Positions 28,657 through 38,098 are shown, counted from the stretch's first letter. The stretch is DNA of 64,000 bases from Roseibium album (GCA_001404055.1 CXTY01000024.1:60175-124174); one strand, 5' to 3'. The notes: generated from the sequence alone by a model not told the origin. Numbers and translations are program-made.

Positions 28657-30867
28657 ATGAACTACAAGAATTTCACCATCGAAACAGATGAAGACGGTTT
28701 CGCCCTGATCACCTGGGACATGCCAGAAAAATCAATGAATGTCATTGATCTGACTGTCATGGACGAACTCGACGCGATCATCGAGAAAGTTGCCGGTGAC
28801 GCGGCAATCAAAGGGGCTGTCATAACGTCCGGCAAGGCGGCGTTTTCCGGTGGTGCTGATTTGACAATGCTGGAAGGTCTTCTGAAGGACTTTCACATCA
28901 AGCGCGGAAATGACACGGAAGCTGCCGCAAAATCGCTTTTCGAAGGTTCGCGGAGATTGTCGATGGTCTATCGCAAGCTGGAGACCTGCGGCAAACCGTT
29001 TGTAGCAGCTGTTGCCGGCACCTGCATGGGCGGCGGTACGGAGCTGGCGCTCGCCTGTCATGGACGCATCGTTGACGAAGGCCTGAAAATGGGTCTTCCG
29101 GAGGTCAAGGTCGGGCTGTTCCCAGGCGCTGGCGGAACCCAGCGTGTCATGCGCATGGCTGACGGTCAGCAGGGCATGCAGTTTCTGCTACAGGGGCGCA
29201 CCTTGCGCGCGCCGCAAGCCAAGCAGATGAAGCTCGTAGACGAGGTTACCGGTACGAAGAAGCTGGTTGCGGCTGCGAAGAAGATGCTGAAAGCAGGCCT
29301 CGATCCGGTGAAGGATTGGGACAAGAAAGGCTACAAGCTTCCGAACGGCAAGATCTATTCTCCGGCAGGTTTCCAGTTCTGGCCGGCAGCAAACGCAATC
29401 TATCGCCGCGAAACGTTCGACAACTACCCTGGCGCCCGCTATCTGCTGCATGCGGTGGTCGAAGGCCTTCAGTTGCCAATGGACCTCGCTCTACAGGTTG
29501 AAAGCCGCTACTTCGCCAAAGTGCTACAGACCCCCGAAGCTGCCAATATGATCAGATCGCTTTTCGTTTCCATGCAGGAACTGAACAAGCTGGCACGCAG
29601 ACCGGTCGACCAACGCCCGAACAAGATCAAGAAAGTTGGCATTCTGGGTGCCGGTTTCATGGGCGCAGGCATCGCTTACGTCACAGCAAAGGCGGGCATC
29701 GACGTTGTTCTGATCGACCGTGACCAGGAAGCAGCGGACAAAGGCAAAGCCCATTCCGATGAACTGATCAGCAAAGCCATCAAGCGTGGCCGGGCTACCG
29801 AAGAGCAAAAGGAAAAACTGCTTTCCAAGATCACAGCAACGGCCGATTACGCGGCTCTTGGCGACTGTGACCTGGTCATCGAAGCAGTGTTTGAAGACCG
29901 CGAAATCAAAAAGGTGGTGACAGAACAAGCCGAAGCGGTGATGAAGTCTCGTGCAATCTATGCTTCCAACACTTCAACCCTGCCCATCACTTCGCTTGCT
30001 CAGGCGTCAAAGCGTCCGAAGAACTTCATCGGCATTCACTTCTTCTCACCTGTCGACAAGATGATGCTTGTAGAGGTCATACTTGGCAAGCGCACGTCCG
30101 ACAGGGCGCTGGCAATGGCCATGGATTACATCAAGGCGATCAAGAAGACACCAATCGTTGTCAACGACAGCCGTGGTTTCTACACGTCCCGCGTTGTCAT
30201 GACCTACATTCGTGAAGGTCTGATGATGCTGGCAGACGGCGTACCTGCGGCAATGATCGAAAATGCAGGAAAAATGGCCGGCATGCCGGTCGGGCCGTTG
30301 TCGCTGGGTGACGAAGTGGCTCTGGATCTTGCCTGGAAAATTGTTTCGGCCACGCGCAAAGACCTTGGCGTGAAATATGTCGAAGGACCGTTGGACAACA
30401 TCCTGGAAGAGATGGTAGTCGGCCAGGAACGTTTCGGACGAAAAAACGGCAAGGGCTTCTACGATTACAAAGGCAGGGACAAGAGCTTATGGCCGGGTAT
30501 TCCTGACGTTACAGGCCAGCCCAAGTCGGCGGAGACTTTCAACATTGAAGAGCTAAAGCAACGCCTTCTGGTGATGCAGGCTCTAGAAACCGCGAGGATC
30601 TTTGAGGAGAAATGCCTCACGGATGTTCGCGAAGCTGACGTCGGCTCGATCCTCGGCTTTGGCTTTGCACCCTACACAGGCGGTACACTCAGCTACATCG
30701 ACATGATGGGCACGCCCGCATTTGTTGATCTTTGCAAGAAGTTCACGCGCAAATGGGGTCCCAGATTCAAGGCGAACAAGCTGCTCCGTGATATGGCGAA
30801 AGAGAACCAGTCCTTTTACGGAAGATTTCCACCCAAAGCCGAAATCAAGGAAAAAGACGCGGCCTGA
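28657..30867 (+). CDS. Multifunctional 3-hydroxyacyl-CoA dehydrogenase/enoyl-CoA hydratase (FadB/FadJ-like)
   Basis: A 736-residue fusion with start behind GAGGAG. The N-terminal crotonase domain (1-190) has the oxyanion-hole region KAAFSGGADLTML and the AGTCMGGGTELALACHGR helix; the catalytic Glu region is LPEVKVGLFPGAGG. From about 325 an NAD-binding Rossmann fold (VGILGAGFMGAGIAYVTAKA) begins, followed by the hydroxyacyl-CoA dehydrogenase motif (NFIGIHFFSPVDKMMLVEVI) and two C-terminal helical domains. It performs the hydration and oxidation steps of beta-oxidation and should pair with the thiolase of the same operon. Confidence 0.95.
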   Translation: MNYKNFTIETDEDGFALITWDMPEKSMNVIDLTVMDELDAIIEKVAGDAAIKGAVITSGKAAFSGGADLTMLEGLLKDFHIKRGNDTEAAAKSLFEGSRRLSMVYRKLETCGKPFVAAVAGTCMGGGTELALACHGRIVDEGLKMGLPEVKVGLFPGAGGTQRVMRMADGQQGMQFLLQGRTLRAPQAKQMKLVDEVTGTKKLVAAAKKMLKAGLDPVKDWDKKGYKLPNGKIYSPAGFQFWPAANAIYRRETFDNYPGARYLLHAVVEGLQLPMDLALQVESRYFAKVLQTPEAANMIRSLFVSMQELNKLARRPVDQRPNKIKKVGILGAGFMGAGIAYVTAKAGIDVVLIDRDQEAADKGKAHSDELISKAIKRGRATEEQKEKLLSKITATADYAALGDCDLVIEAVFEDREIKKVVTEQAEAVMKSRAIYASNTSTLPITSLAQASKRPKNFIGIHFFSPVDKMMLVEVILGKRTSDRALAMAMDYIKAIKKTPIVVNDSRGFYTSRVVMTYIREGLMMLADGVPAAMIENAGKMAGMPVGPLSLGDEVALDLAWKIVSATRKDLGVKYVEGPLDNILEEMVVGQERFGRKNGKGFYDYKGRDKSLWPGIPDVTGQPKSAETFNIEELKQRLLVMQALETARIFEEKCLTDVREADVGSILGFGFAPYTGGTLSYIDMMGTPAFVDLCKKFTRKWGPRFKANKLLRDMAKENQSFYGRFPPKAEIKEKDAA

Positions 30868-30878
30868 TCAAGCACCAA

Positions 30879-30905
30879 CAAACCGCCCTCAAATGGGGCG
30901 GTTTG
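30879..30905 (+). terminator. Hairpin after the beta-oxidation operon
   Basis: CAAACCGCCC and its complement form a ten-base stem around a seven-base loop, directly after the FadB-like stop. The run of T after it is poor, so termination may be partial. Confidence 0.65.
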
Positions 30906-31002
30906 CAATTCCGTGGATGGCACGACGAATTGCTGTTAGCATATTGCGACAAAACTTGATCCTACACGACTAGTCATGCACCATCTAATGGAAGAGTAGG
31001 GC

Positions 31003-32151
31003 ATGACGAGTCGGCTGGAGAAGAAGATGCCGCTTGGTGGCGAATGGGCACGCGCAGATGTATTTCGTGTGTTGCGTGATATTTGTTCAAATGAAGATTT
31101 GGACTGGCCTCACATAGCCAAACTTTATAACTTTGATCTGGAAAGCCTCGAAAACCCTGAAGGCATCGTTCCAATCACGGCATGGCACGGTGTTTTTGAA
31201 CATGTCGCGTCCTCTCTTGGCAACGACGCAGTCATGTTTGACCTGTTCAACAACATCGACATCGGGTGTTTTTCGATCTTCGATTATCTGTTTTCCTGCG
31301 CTCCTTCTCTGCGAGATGCCTGTCAGGCCTGGGTCAAGTTCATTCCAATCCGCACCAATGCCTACCGGATGATATTCGAGGAAACCGAAACAAGCGGATA
31401 TGTGCAGTGGCCAATATTGGAAGGACGTGGAGAATGGCGGCAGAACATGTTTGCGCGTGTTGGATGGGCAACCCAGCAGCTTGAACATGCTTTGGACATG
31501 CCATCCCCGCCGATCATGATAGAGCTTGCCACGACGCCACCCAAAGACACCTCAGCATTCCAGAATAAATATCAGGGCCGCCTGAAATTCGGGGCTCCGC
31601 ATAACCGGATCTCTTTTCCGAAAACGCTCCTTTCACGCCCTTTGCGCGGCAACGACTCCCACCTTTATGAAATCATCCTGAAATCGGCGATGGGTGAGCT
31701 TGACCGTTTTGGTCGGATGGAAGCCCCTCTTTCCAGGGTCGCGAATGAAGTTGCTTCCAGCCTGACCGACGGAAGCTGCACATTGCCGCAAATATCGGCA
31801 AAACTGGGCATGTCTCAAAGGGCAGTTCAGCGCTTGTTGGAAAAAGAAGGCACGAACTTCCGCAAACTCAGCGAGGAAATTCGGCGCTCAGCTGCAGAGC
31901 GATATCTGCGCAGCACAAACCTGCCCATGAAAGAAATTGCATTTTTGCTGGGCTTTTCTGAACTCAGCACATTCTCGCGGGCGGTAAAGGCCTGGTTCGG
32001 CGTCTCGCCAAGAAAAGTTCGAGAAGGACCTTCCAAAACCAGCGCATTTGAAACTGCACCTGCCCCCTTCACTCAAACCCGAAGCCTGGATGTTTCGCGG
32101 ATCGCCACACCAACGCAGGGCCCGCATAAGGAAACGGCAGATGCCAAGTAG
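31003..32151 (+). CDS. AraC family transcriptional regulator (Arabinose_bd-type sensor domain)
   Basis: A 382-residue regulator. The long N-terminal region (about 30-215; FDLESLENPEGIVPITAWHG ... CFSIFDYLFSCAPSLRDAC) matches the domain found in OruR/ArgR-like AraC proteins. The C-terminal helix-turn-helix pair lies near 255-345 (LPQISAKLGMSQRAVQRLL, MKEIAFLLGFSELSTFSRA). The last 40 residues are disordered. It follows the beta-oxidation operon after a hairpin and probably has its own promoter. Ligand and targets are unknown. Confidence 0.88.
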   Translation: MTSRLEKKMPLGGEWARADVFRVLRDICSNEDLDWPHIAKLYNFDLESLENPEGIVPITAWHGVFEHVASSLGNDAVMFDLFNNIDIGCFSIFDYLFSCAPSLRDACQAWVKFIPIRTNAYRMIFEETETSGYVQWPILEGRGEWRQNMFARVGWATQQLEHALDMPSPPIMIELATTPPKDTSAFQNKYQGRLKFGAPHNRISFPKTLLSRPLRGNDSHLYEIILKSAMGELDRFGRMEAPLSRVANEVASSLTDGSCTLPQISAKLGMSQRAVQRLLEKEGTNFRKLSEEIRRSAAERYLRSTNLPMKEIAFLLGFSELSTFSRAVKAWFGVSPRKVREGPSKTSAFETAPAPFTQTRSLDVSRIATPTQGPHKETADAK

Positions 32152-32720
32152 ACGGGTGAGCGATAAAGCACGGAATTACTTTGAAGCACAGCTGGTGGAG
32201 AATTGTGGCACGGGGCGGATTCGGGCATCACAACCACCGTGCCAAAAATTGTTCATCTGCCTGACAGATGCCAAAACTCCCGTTTGGACACCTGTTTTAG
32301 TTGGTAGCTTAAGGACGCGCTGATAGCGAAGAACCGTCCAAATGCAACTAACTTCAAGCCCATCCTGCAACGTGATCGTCTGTTATGCAGGCTCCGCTAA
32401 TTTGACGGAACGCTACCTGTCTTTCATTGCCGGTAGAGGAAAGTCCGATTGCAGGCGATTGTGGGTATTCGCTTACACCAGGATTTGTTTCCTGGCTCAT
32501 TTTTATGCCAAGCCGTTTTTGTTGTCTTTGGCTTGAGAACTACAGGAATTTACCATTTACGACACCAAGTGTAATTAATCCGTATTTTCAACAATGCGAA
32601 TGTACAAATATTTACGACCGGGACCCGCAAACGGGCAAATCTCCTGCCCGCATTGTAATTGCCACTGAATGTTCCTAACTTCCAATCCAGACACAATCCT
32701 ACGCGACCTTGGAGTAAATC
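32152..32720. other. Long intergenic region without a supported gene
   Basis: About 570 bases between the AraC and DUF6460 genes. Short open frames lack ribosome binding sites and family likeness. The right half is AT-rich. A small hairpin (CCAGGATTTGTTTCCTGG, near 32477) is the only clear fold. An unannotated small RNA is possible but nothing recognisable is present. Confidence 0.5.
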
Positions 32721-32996
32721 ATGTCCGACACCGGCCTCAGCCGCTTTTTGGGAGGTTCACCTGCGCAGGTGCTATTGCGCCTGGTGTTTCTGTCCTTTGT
32801 TGTCGGAATTGTCCTATCCGCGTTGAACCTAGATCCACTCGATCTTGTTCATATGACGATCAACTTTTTCGAACGGCTTTGGAACATGGGCTTTCATGCC
32901 ATTGGCCGTCTTGGAAATTACCTTGTCATCGGCGCAATTGTAGTCGTGCCTATCTGGCTGCTGACACGCGTGCTGGCGATGGGAAAGTCCCGGTAA
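32721..32996 (+). CDS. DUF6460 small membrane protein
   Basis: A 91-residue protein with start behind TTGGAG. Two hydrophobic segments are evident, VLLRLVFLSFVVGIVLSAL and YLVIGAIVVVPIWLLTRVLA, separated by an amphipathic stretch (MTINFFERLWNMGFHAIGR). It resembles the alphaproteobacterial family DUF6460, of unknown function. Inner membrane location is expected. It converges with the amidohydrolase gene five bases away. Confidence 0.75.
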   Translation: MSDTGLSRFLGGSPAQVLLRLVFLSFVVGIVLSALNLDPLDLVHMTINFFERLWNMGFHAIGRLGNYLVIGAIVVVPIWLLTRVLAMGKSR

Positions 32997-33000
32997 AACG

Positions 33001-33948
33001 CTATTGCCTAGGGGCGATTGTTTCGCCGCCGGCTGCAAACGAAGATTGCACATGCGCCACAGCGGCTCGATGAAGCGTGACGTGACGATCGGCAAGCTCA
33101 TCAATATCGTCTGAATAGCCGCCGCCCAGAACCCCGGCCAATGGAAAACCGGCACGGCGAACCGTTTCAATCACATAGTGGTCGCGCATGCGCAGCCCTT
33201 CCCTGGATAGGGAAAGACGGCCAAGGCGATCCTCCATGTAGGGATCCACACCAGCGTTGAAGACAACGAGATCCCAAACGTCACGAGCGAGCAATTTCGG
33301 CAACACCTCTTTGAGCGTACCCAGATAGAATTTGTCTCCCGTGTCATCAGGTAGTCCAATGTCCAGATCAGAAGGTACCTTGCGAACCGGATAGTTCTTT
33401 TGCGAATGCATCGAAAACGTAAATACGTCAGCATCGCCCTGGAAAATATCAGCAGTTCCATCTCCCTGGTGCACGTCCAGGTCGATTACCAGTGCCTTTC
33501 GAATTGCGCCGTCCGCCTGCATGACCCTGATAGCGACCGCCACGTCGTTGAAAACACAAAAACCGGCGCCATGGGCTCGGCGCGCATGGTGACTGCCACC
33601 AGCGGTGTTACAGGCAAGACCATGCTCCAATGCCAGATACCCTGTCAGAACCGTGCCGCCCGTCGCACATCGAGCACGCATGGCAATATCATCTCGCATC
33701 GGAAAGCCGATTTCACGGGCGATCTTTTCCGGCACCTGAGCGTTGAAAACCTGGTCAACATATGAAGGGTCGTGCGCAAGTGCGATCCACTCGAAGGGAG
33801 CAGGACGCGGTCTGACAAAGTCGTCCTCATGCATGAGTCCCTCTTCGCGGATCAAGTCGGCAACAGCCCGGAACTTGTCCATCGGAAACCGATGATTTGC
33901 AGGAAGTTCGGCACAATAAGCCGGATGATGAACGATAGGCATTTTCAT
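33001..33948 (-). CDS. Histone deacetylase family protein (acetylpolyamine amidohydrolase/AcuC-like)
   Basis: A 315-residue zinc amidohydrolase of the arginase/deacetylase fold; the ATG at 33948 is preferred to the upstream GTG. Catalytic residues are visible: the His pair in GGSHHARRAHGAGFCVFND, the zinc ligands in VIDLDVHQGDGTADIF, and Asp in FNAGVDPYMEDRLG. Bacterial members deacetylate acetylpolyamines, acetylated small molecules or acetyl-lysine on enzymes such as acetyl-CoA synthetase. No acs or polyamine gene is beside it, so the substrate is not set. Confidence 0.9.
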   Translation of the reverse strand: MKMPIVHHPAYCAELPANHRFPMDKFRAVADLIREEGLMHEDDFVRPRPAPFEWIALAHDPSYVDQVFNAQVPEKIAREIGFPMRDDIAMRARCATGGTVLTGYLALEHGLACNTAGGSHHARRAHGAGFCVFNDVAVAIRVMQADGAIRKALVIDLDVHQGDGTADIFQGDADVFTFSMHSQKNYPVRKVPSDLDIGLPDDTGDKFYLGTLKEVLPKLLARDVWDLVVFNAGVDPYMEDRLGRLSLSREGLRMRDHYVIETVRRAGFPLAGVLGGGYSDDIDELADRHVTLHRAAVAHVQSSFAAGGETIAPRQ

Positions 33949-34109
33949 TTTGCGCACTATACCGCACTCAATCTTTCTTGCTAGCTGATCGGATATTGAC
34001 AGTGCTCGGTCGCCAGTGAAGAACGCGAGAGTTCAACAACCTACACAAAATCGATTGACGAATGCAGCGCTGCCGGACAAGAAGGTCTGCTGTTTCAAGA
34101 AAGCTTCTG

Positions 34110-35459
34110 ATGTCCAAACCAGTTACCCGCAATCCTGCCGATCTTGCCTTTTCGGTCACGCATCGTTCCGTGCTGGCCATCGCGATCCCAATGACGCTCG
34201 GCTATCTGTCGACGCCATTGCTGGGTGTCGTGGATATGGCTGTGATCGGTCGCCTTGGCGATGCGGCACTGCTTGGTGGCATCGCTATGGGCGGGATCAT
34301 TTTCGATCTGGTCTTCACCACATTCAACTTCCTGCGATCAGGCACAACGGGCCTTACCGCGCAAGCCGTCGGTGCTCGCAACGAGGAGGAAATCAAGGCA
34401 ACGCTCCTGCGCGCTTTCGTCATTGCCGCAATTGGCGGCCTTGCCGTGATCGGCATCCACGCTCCCGTCCGCGAAGCCGGATTGTGGTTTCTGGGCGGCA
34501 GTACCGAAGTTCAGTCTGCAACCGCCCGCTATTTCGATGTCCGCATCTGGAGTGCGCCGTTCTTGTTGGCCAACTATGCCATTCTTGGTTGGTTTATCGG
34601 GCTCGGTCGTGCCAGCACCGGTCTTGTGCTTCAGCTTTTTCTGAACGGATTGAACATCGCACTCAGCGTCTGGTTCGTGGTCGGCCTCGACTGGAGTGTT
34701 GAAGGAGCAGCCTTCGCGACGGTCTTGAGTGAAATCGCAGCAACGTTTTTGGGGTTTGCGCTGGTCCTTGCAAGCACCAAACGGGGAACCTGGCCATCTG
34801 CAAAGATTGTATTCGACCGGCGGCTTCTTCTGCGCATGATGGCGCTTAACAGAGACATCATGATCCGGTCATTCGCGCTTCTCTATGCTTATGCCTTCTT
34901 CATGGCGCGCTCGGCGGACCAGGGCGATGCGATGCTCGCCGCCAATGCAGTGCTGGAAAAATTCATCCTGGTTTCCGGTTATTTCCTGGACGGCTTGGCG
35001 ACGGCTGCAGAACAATTGGCAGGCCGCGCCGTTGGCGCGCGCTACCGACCCGCGTTTGACAGGACACTGAAGCTGACTGCGCTTTGGAGCTTCGTTTTGG
35101 CCGGTTGCCTTGCCCTGATCTTCTATATCCTTGGCCCGGCCATGATTGCATTCATGACAACGGCCCCGGAAGTTCGAGAACTCGGTAACACCTATCTGAT
35201 CTGGGCCGTTGTGGCTCCGCTTGTCGCGGTGCTGGCATTCCAGATGGACGGTGTTTTCATTGGCGCGACCTGGTCGGAGACAATGCGCAACATGATGGTA
35301 TTGTCACTCGCAGTGTTTATCGCTGCTTATTATCTCCTGTTTCCACTTCTTGGAAATCACGGGCTTTGGCTCTCGCTCGAATTATTCCTTGGTCTTCGTG
35401 GCTTGTCGCTCCTGGCGGTCTGCCAGAAGCGGGCAGCAAAAACCTTTGCCACAGCCTAG
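34110..35459 (+). CDS. MATE family efflux transporter (DinF-like)
   Basis: A 449-residue integral membrane protein starting at the ATG at 34110 with only a weak ribosome binding site. About 12 membrane segments form two similar halves; the first opens with AIPMTLGYLSTPLLGVVDMA. The family exports drugs and metabolites by sodium or proton antiport; DinF-type members are linked to oxidative stress defence. Its TAG stop overlaps the stop codon of the convergent pyrD gene within CTAG. Confidence 0.92.
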   Translation: MSKPVTRNPADLAFSVTHRSVLAIAIPMTLGYLSTPLLGVVDMAVIGRLGDAALLGGIAMGGIIFDLVFTTFNFLRSGTTGLTAQAVGARNEEEIKATLLRAFVIAAIGGLAVIGIHAPVREAGLWFLGGSTEVQSATARYFDVRIWSAPFLLANYAILGWFIGLGRASTGLVLQLFLNGLNIALSVWFVVGLDWSVEGAAFATVLSEIAATFLGFALVLASTKRGTWPSAKIVFDRRLLLRMMALNRDIMIRSFALLYAYAFFMARSADQGDAMLAANAVLEKFILVSGYFLDGLATAAEQLAGRAVGARYRPAFDRTLKLTALWSFVLAGCLALIFYILGPAMIAFMTTAPEVRELGNTYLIWAVVAPLVAVLAFQMDGVFIGATWSETMRNMMVLSLAVFIAAYYLLFPLLGNHGLWLSLELFLGLRGLSLLAVCQKRAAKTFATA

Positions 35460-36550
35460 GTGGTCTTGGCTGCCCAGTCCTCGACGCTCGTATCTCTTGC
35501 CTCTCTGAGCGAGGAAAGCCCGTGCGTGTCGAGCTTTCGCGCAAGTCCTGAAATAATCTCTTCAACAAGCGCAGGTCCCTTGAATACCAGGGACGAATAG
35601 AGTTGCAGAAGGTCTGCACCTGCTTCAATCTTGGTCCAGGCGGTGTCAGCGCTGTCGATGCCGCCGACACCTATGATTGGCAGATCCGGGCCAGCGAGTT
35701 TGCGCGCCCGTGCCAGCATGATCGTCGATTTACGGAACAATGGCCGGCCCGACAGACCACCGGCTTCCCGGTCAGTAGTAGAGCCGCTCAAACCTTCACG
35801 GCTGATTGTTGTGTTGGAGACGATCAGGCCCTCAACGTTCTTGGCAAGAACTTCTTCCACAATGTCCTGGAGATCTTCGTCCGCCACATCCGGCGCAATC
35901 TTCAGAAGAACCGGCACATGTCGCCCAATCTTTCGCGTGCATTCATCACGGGCCGAAATGACACTGGTGAGAAGATCGGCCAGCACAGAGCGGGCCTGCA
36001 TGTCTCTGAGACCCGGCGTGTTGGGAGAAGAAATGTTGACGGTGAAATAAGATGCCATGTCGGCGAACCTGTAGATCCCTGCGACATAGTCTGCGATACG
36101 GTCATCAGCGTCCTTGTTCGCACCAACATTGACACCGACAATTCCGCTCAGCTTTTTCCGTGCATCCAGGCGCCTGCGCAGCGCATCGTGACCTTCGTTG
36201 TTAAAGCCGTAGCGATTGATGACGCCCTGATCTTCCGGCAGGCGAAATACCCGTGGCTTCGGGTTTCCGGGCTGTGGTCTGGGCGTAACGGAGCCCACTT
36301 CCGTGTATCCAAAACCGAGGTTCAACAGCGCATCTGGCACTTCACCATTCTTGTCAAATCCAGCAGCCATGCCCAGTGGATTCGGGAAAGTCAGGTCGCA
36401 TAGTTTTACGGCTTGACGAGGGTCCTGCAGCGCCTTGCGCCCCGGCATCAAGCCCGACTTCAGGGCGACAACAGTTGCGCGATGAGCGGTTTCGGCATCC
36501 AGACATTGAAGGCCCTTCAAGGCAGCGTTCTCAAGCCACGGCAAATTCAT
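35456..36550 (-). CDS. pyrD: Dihydroorotate dehydrogenase (quinone), class 2
   Basis: A 364-residue flavoprotein of pyrimidine synthesis that oxidises dihydroorotate to orotate and passes electrons to quinone at the inner membrane. Class 2 features: an N-terminal helical membrane-contact region, FPNPLGMAAGFDKNGE, FMN-binding VGVNVGANKD, active-site NISSPNTPGLRDMQ (catalytic Ser), ISNTTISREGLSG, and the phosphate-binding IGVGGIDSADTAW. It follows the DUF952 gene with a four-base ATGA overlap, so the pair is coupled. The end overlaps the convergent MATE gene. Confidence 0.97.
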   Translation of the reverse strand: MNLPWLENAALKGLQCLDAETAHRATVVALKSGLMPGRKALQDPRQAVKLCDLTFPNPLGMAAGFDKNGEVPDALLNLGFGYTEVGSVTPRPQPGNPKPRVFRLPEDQGVINRYGFNNEGHDALRRRLDARKKLSGIVGVNVGANKDADDRIADYVAGIYRFADMASYFTVNISSPNTPGLRDMQARSVLADLLTSVISARDECTRKIGRHVPVLLKIAPDVADEDLQDIVEEVLAKNVEGLIVSNTTISREGLSGSTTDREAGGLSGRPLFRKSTIMLARARKLAGPDLPIIGVGGIDSADTAWTKIEAGADLLQLYSSLVFKGPALVEEIISGLARKLDTHGLSSLREARDTSVEDWAAKTT

Positions 36551-36891
36551 TGGGTCAGCTCCGGAAACACATGAACACCATTATCATCGAGAGGAAGTTC
36601 TTTCACCCAAAGCGCCAATCCGGGAGCAAAACTGGCATAAAGATGCGGGAAGAGCGCTCCTCCTCGTGACGGTTCCCATTTCAGGTCTTCGCCAAAGGCT
36701 TCAGCATCAAAGGCGGCGAGCAGCAGATCCGACATTCCGGTAAAATGCTTTGAGGCAGTTTCGCGAGCCTGTTCAGCTGTCGAAAAGTGAATGTAGCCGT
36801 CTGTCAGATCGATCGGCGCTCCCTTGAAGAGGCCAACTTCAACAGCCTCCTGCCAAAGTGTTTTTGGAACAATTTTGAAGATCAATGTCAT
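36547..36891 (-). CDS. DUF952 family protein
   Basis: A 114-residue cytoplasmic protein with the family's motif DLTDGYIHFSTAEQARETA and the central WEPSRGGALFPHLYA. DUF952 proteins are short, related to ADP-ribosyltransferase-like/RES-type folds in some classifications, and without assigned function. In many alphaproteobacteria the gene precedes pyrD, as here, where the reading frames overlap by ATGA. A link to pyrimidine synthesis is suggested only by that pairing. Confidence 0.85.
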   Translation of the reverse strand: MTLIFKIVPKTLWQEAVEVGLFKGAPIDLTDGYIHFSTAEQARETASKHFTGMSDLLLAAFDAEAFGEDLKWEPSRGGALFPHLYASFAPGLALWVKELPLDDNGVHVFPELTQ

Positions 36892-37207
36892 ATGCGCGCC
36901 TGGTTGGTCCTAAGGTCACATTCAGCCTCTCCAGTCTTTGAAGCAGGCCACAATTTGCGCGGACACTACTCGGATGAAATCGAGGGAACAAGGCAATCTC
37001 CCCCTCTTTGGAGTGGATCAGCAACATTGAAGCCAAATTCTTGCAAGCGAAAATTGACTTGCTAGTGCCCAACCGACGAGCCGGAGGACAGCTCAATCGG
37101 GGACAAACTTCTCCAGAAGACCAATTCGCACTCGGCAATCCTATGTCTTGCCCGTATTATTGACCCAGGGTTCGACCCCCAAGCCAGCAACAACGAGTAA
37201 TTCAGCG
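36892..37207. other. Divergent intergenic region, DUF952-pyrD and nuclease-fold genes
   Basis: About 315 bases without a supported gene; it should hold the promoters of pyrD and the nuclease-fold gene. A T-arm-like GGGTTCGACCCC near 37168 is not part of a foldable tRNA. No other structure stands out. Confidence 0.5.
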
Positions 37208-38098
37208 ATGAAGCTTCGGCCTCTTTTGGTGCCTGCAATTTTACTGACCGCATCGGGCGGTTTGTTGGCATGGCTGATGTTTGCAGAACCACCGCAGCCT
37301 TCGGAAAGAAGCGCGGCTGACACCGAACTAGTTGCGAAGAGCACTCCTGAAAACACCTCGACGGCAATAGCAGCTGAAACACCAACTGAACGCGCCGTTG
37401 CAGCAGCCCCCAACCCGGATGATATTCGCGATGTTTCACCCGAAGGCGTGACCGCGCCATCGGTCAATGGCGGGTTGAAGCGTGTTGAACCGTCAGAGCG
37501 TTATCTGGAACTCAAAAACCCGCCCATTGAAGCAATTCCCGATGGCCCGCTCGAACTGAGACGCGTGCAGGTTCTGGACAGCGGTCACATCAAATCGGAC
37601 AGATTGACGGTCAAGCTCGCACATATTGATCCCTTGACGCTGGATGAAACCTGCCTGTCCCGTCTCGGAGGGTCTTGGCCGTGTGGTACGCGCGCACGAA
37701 CATTTCTGAGAGGCCTTATCCGCCAGTTCAAGATCACTTGCGAGAAAATCGAGGACCTTGGACCACATCAGATTCTTGCTAACTGCTTCCGTGGCAAGGT
37801 CGAGTTAAGTGCTCGCCTGGTGCGCTATGGTTGGGCCGACCCTGCCTCTGACGCTCCGAAACGTTTCAAAAAGCTCGCTCAAACGGCGAAAGAAAACAAG
37901 ATAGGCAAGTGGCAATCGGAGTGGTTAAGCGATCTTCCTGTCAGCGACTGGGAAAACCGGGATGAGCCTCTGCTCTCTGGGTTGGAAGACCTTGCGCCGG
38001 AAATTGTCGAGTGGAGTCTGAGAAGCGATCTGGAGCAACCGCCTGAAGATCTCCTCGCTGTCGAAGACGAAGATTCTCTCCCGCCACCATCTCAATAA
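37208..38098 (+). CDS. Thermonuclease (SNase)-fold protein with N-terminal membrane anchor
   Basis: Start chosen at the ATG at 37208, which puts a membrane segment (LLVPAILLTASGGLLAWLMF) at the N-terminus; a Ser/Thr/Glu/Pro-rich linker of about 80 residues follows. Residues 115-245 form an SNase-like domain (LTVKLAHIDPLTLDETC ... WPCGTRARTFLRGLI ... ARLVRYGWADP). The usual Arg in the first catalytic strand is replaced by Lys (VKLAHID), so full nuclease activity is doubtful. The acidic C-terminus is about 50 residues. Probably faces the periplasm. Confidence 0.72.
   Translation: MKLRPLLVPAILLTASGGLLAWLMFAEPPQPSERSAADTELVAKSTPENTSTAIAAETPTERAVAAAPNPDDIRDVSPEGVTAPSVNGGLKRVEPSERYLELKNPPIEAIPDGPLELRRVQVLDSGHIKSDRLTVKLAHIDPLTLDETCLSRLGGSWPCGTRARTFLRGLIRQFKITCEKIEDLGPHQILANCFRGKVELSARLVRYGWADPASDAPKRFKKLAQTAKENKIGKWQSEWLSDLPVSDWENRDEPLLSGLEDLAPEIVEWSLRSDLEQPPEDLLAVEDEDSLPPPSQ

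Noticed and set aside
32434..32448. GAGGAAAGTCCG-like string resembling the start of RNase P RNA
   Set aside because: Only this short block matches; none of the later conserved RNase P segments follows.
37160..37200. T-arm-like GGGTTCGACCCC suggesting a tRNA or tRNA remnant
   Set aside because: No acceptor stem, D-arm or anticodon arm can be placed at proper distances on either strand.
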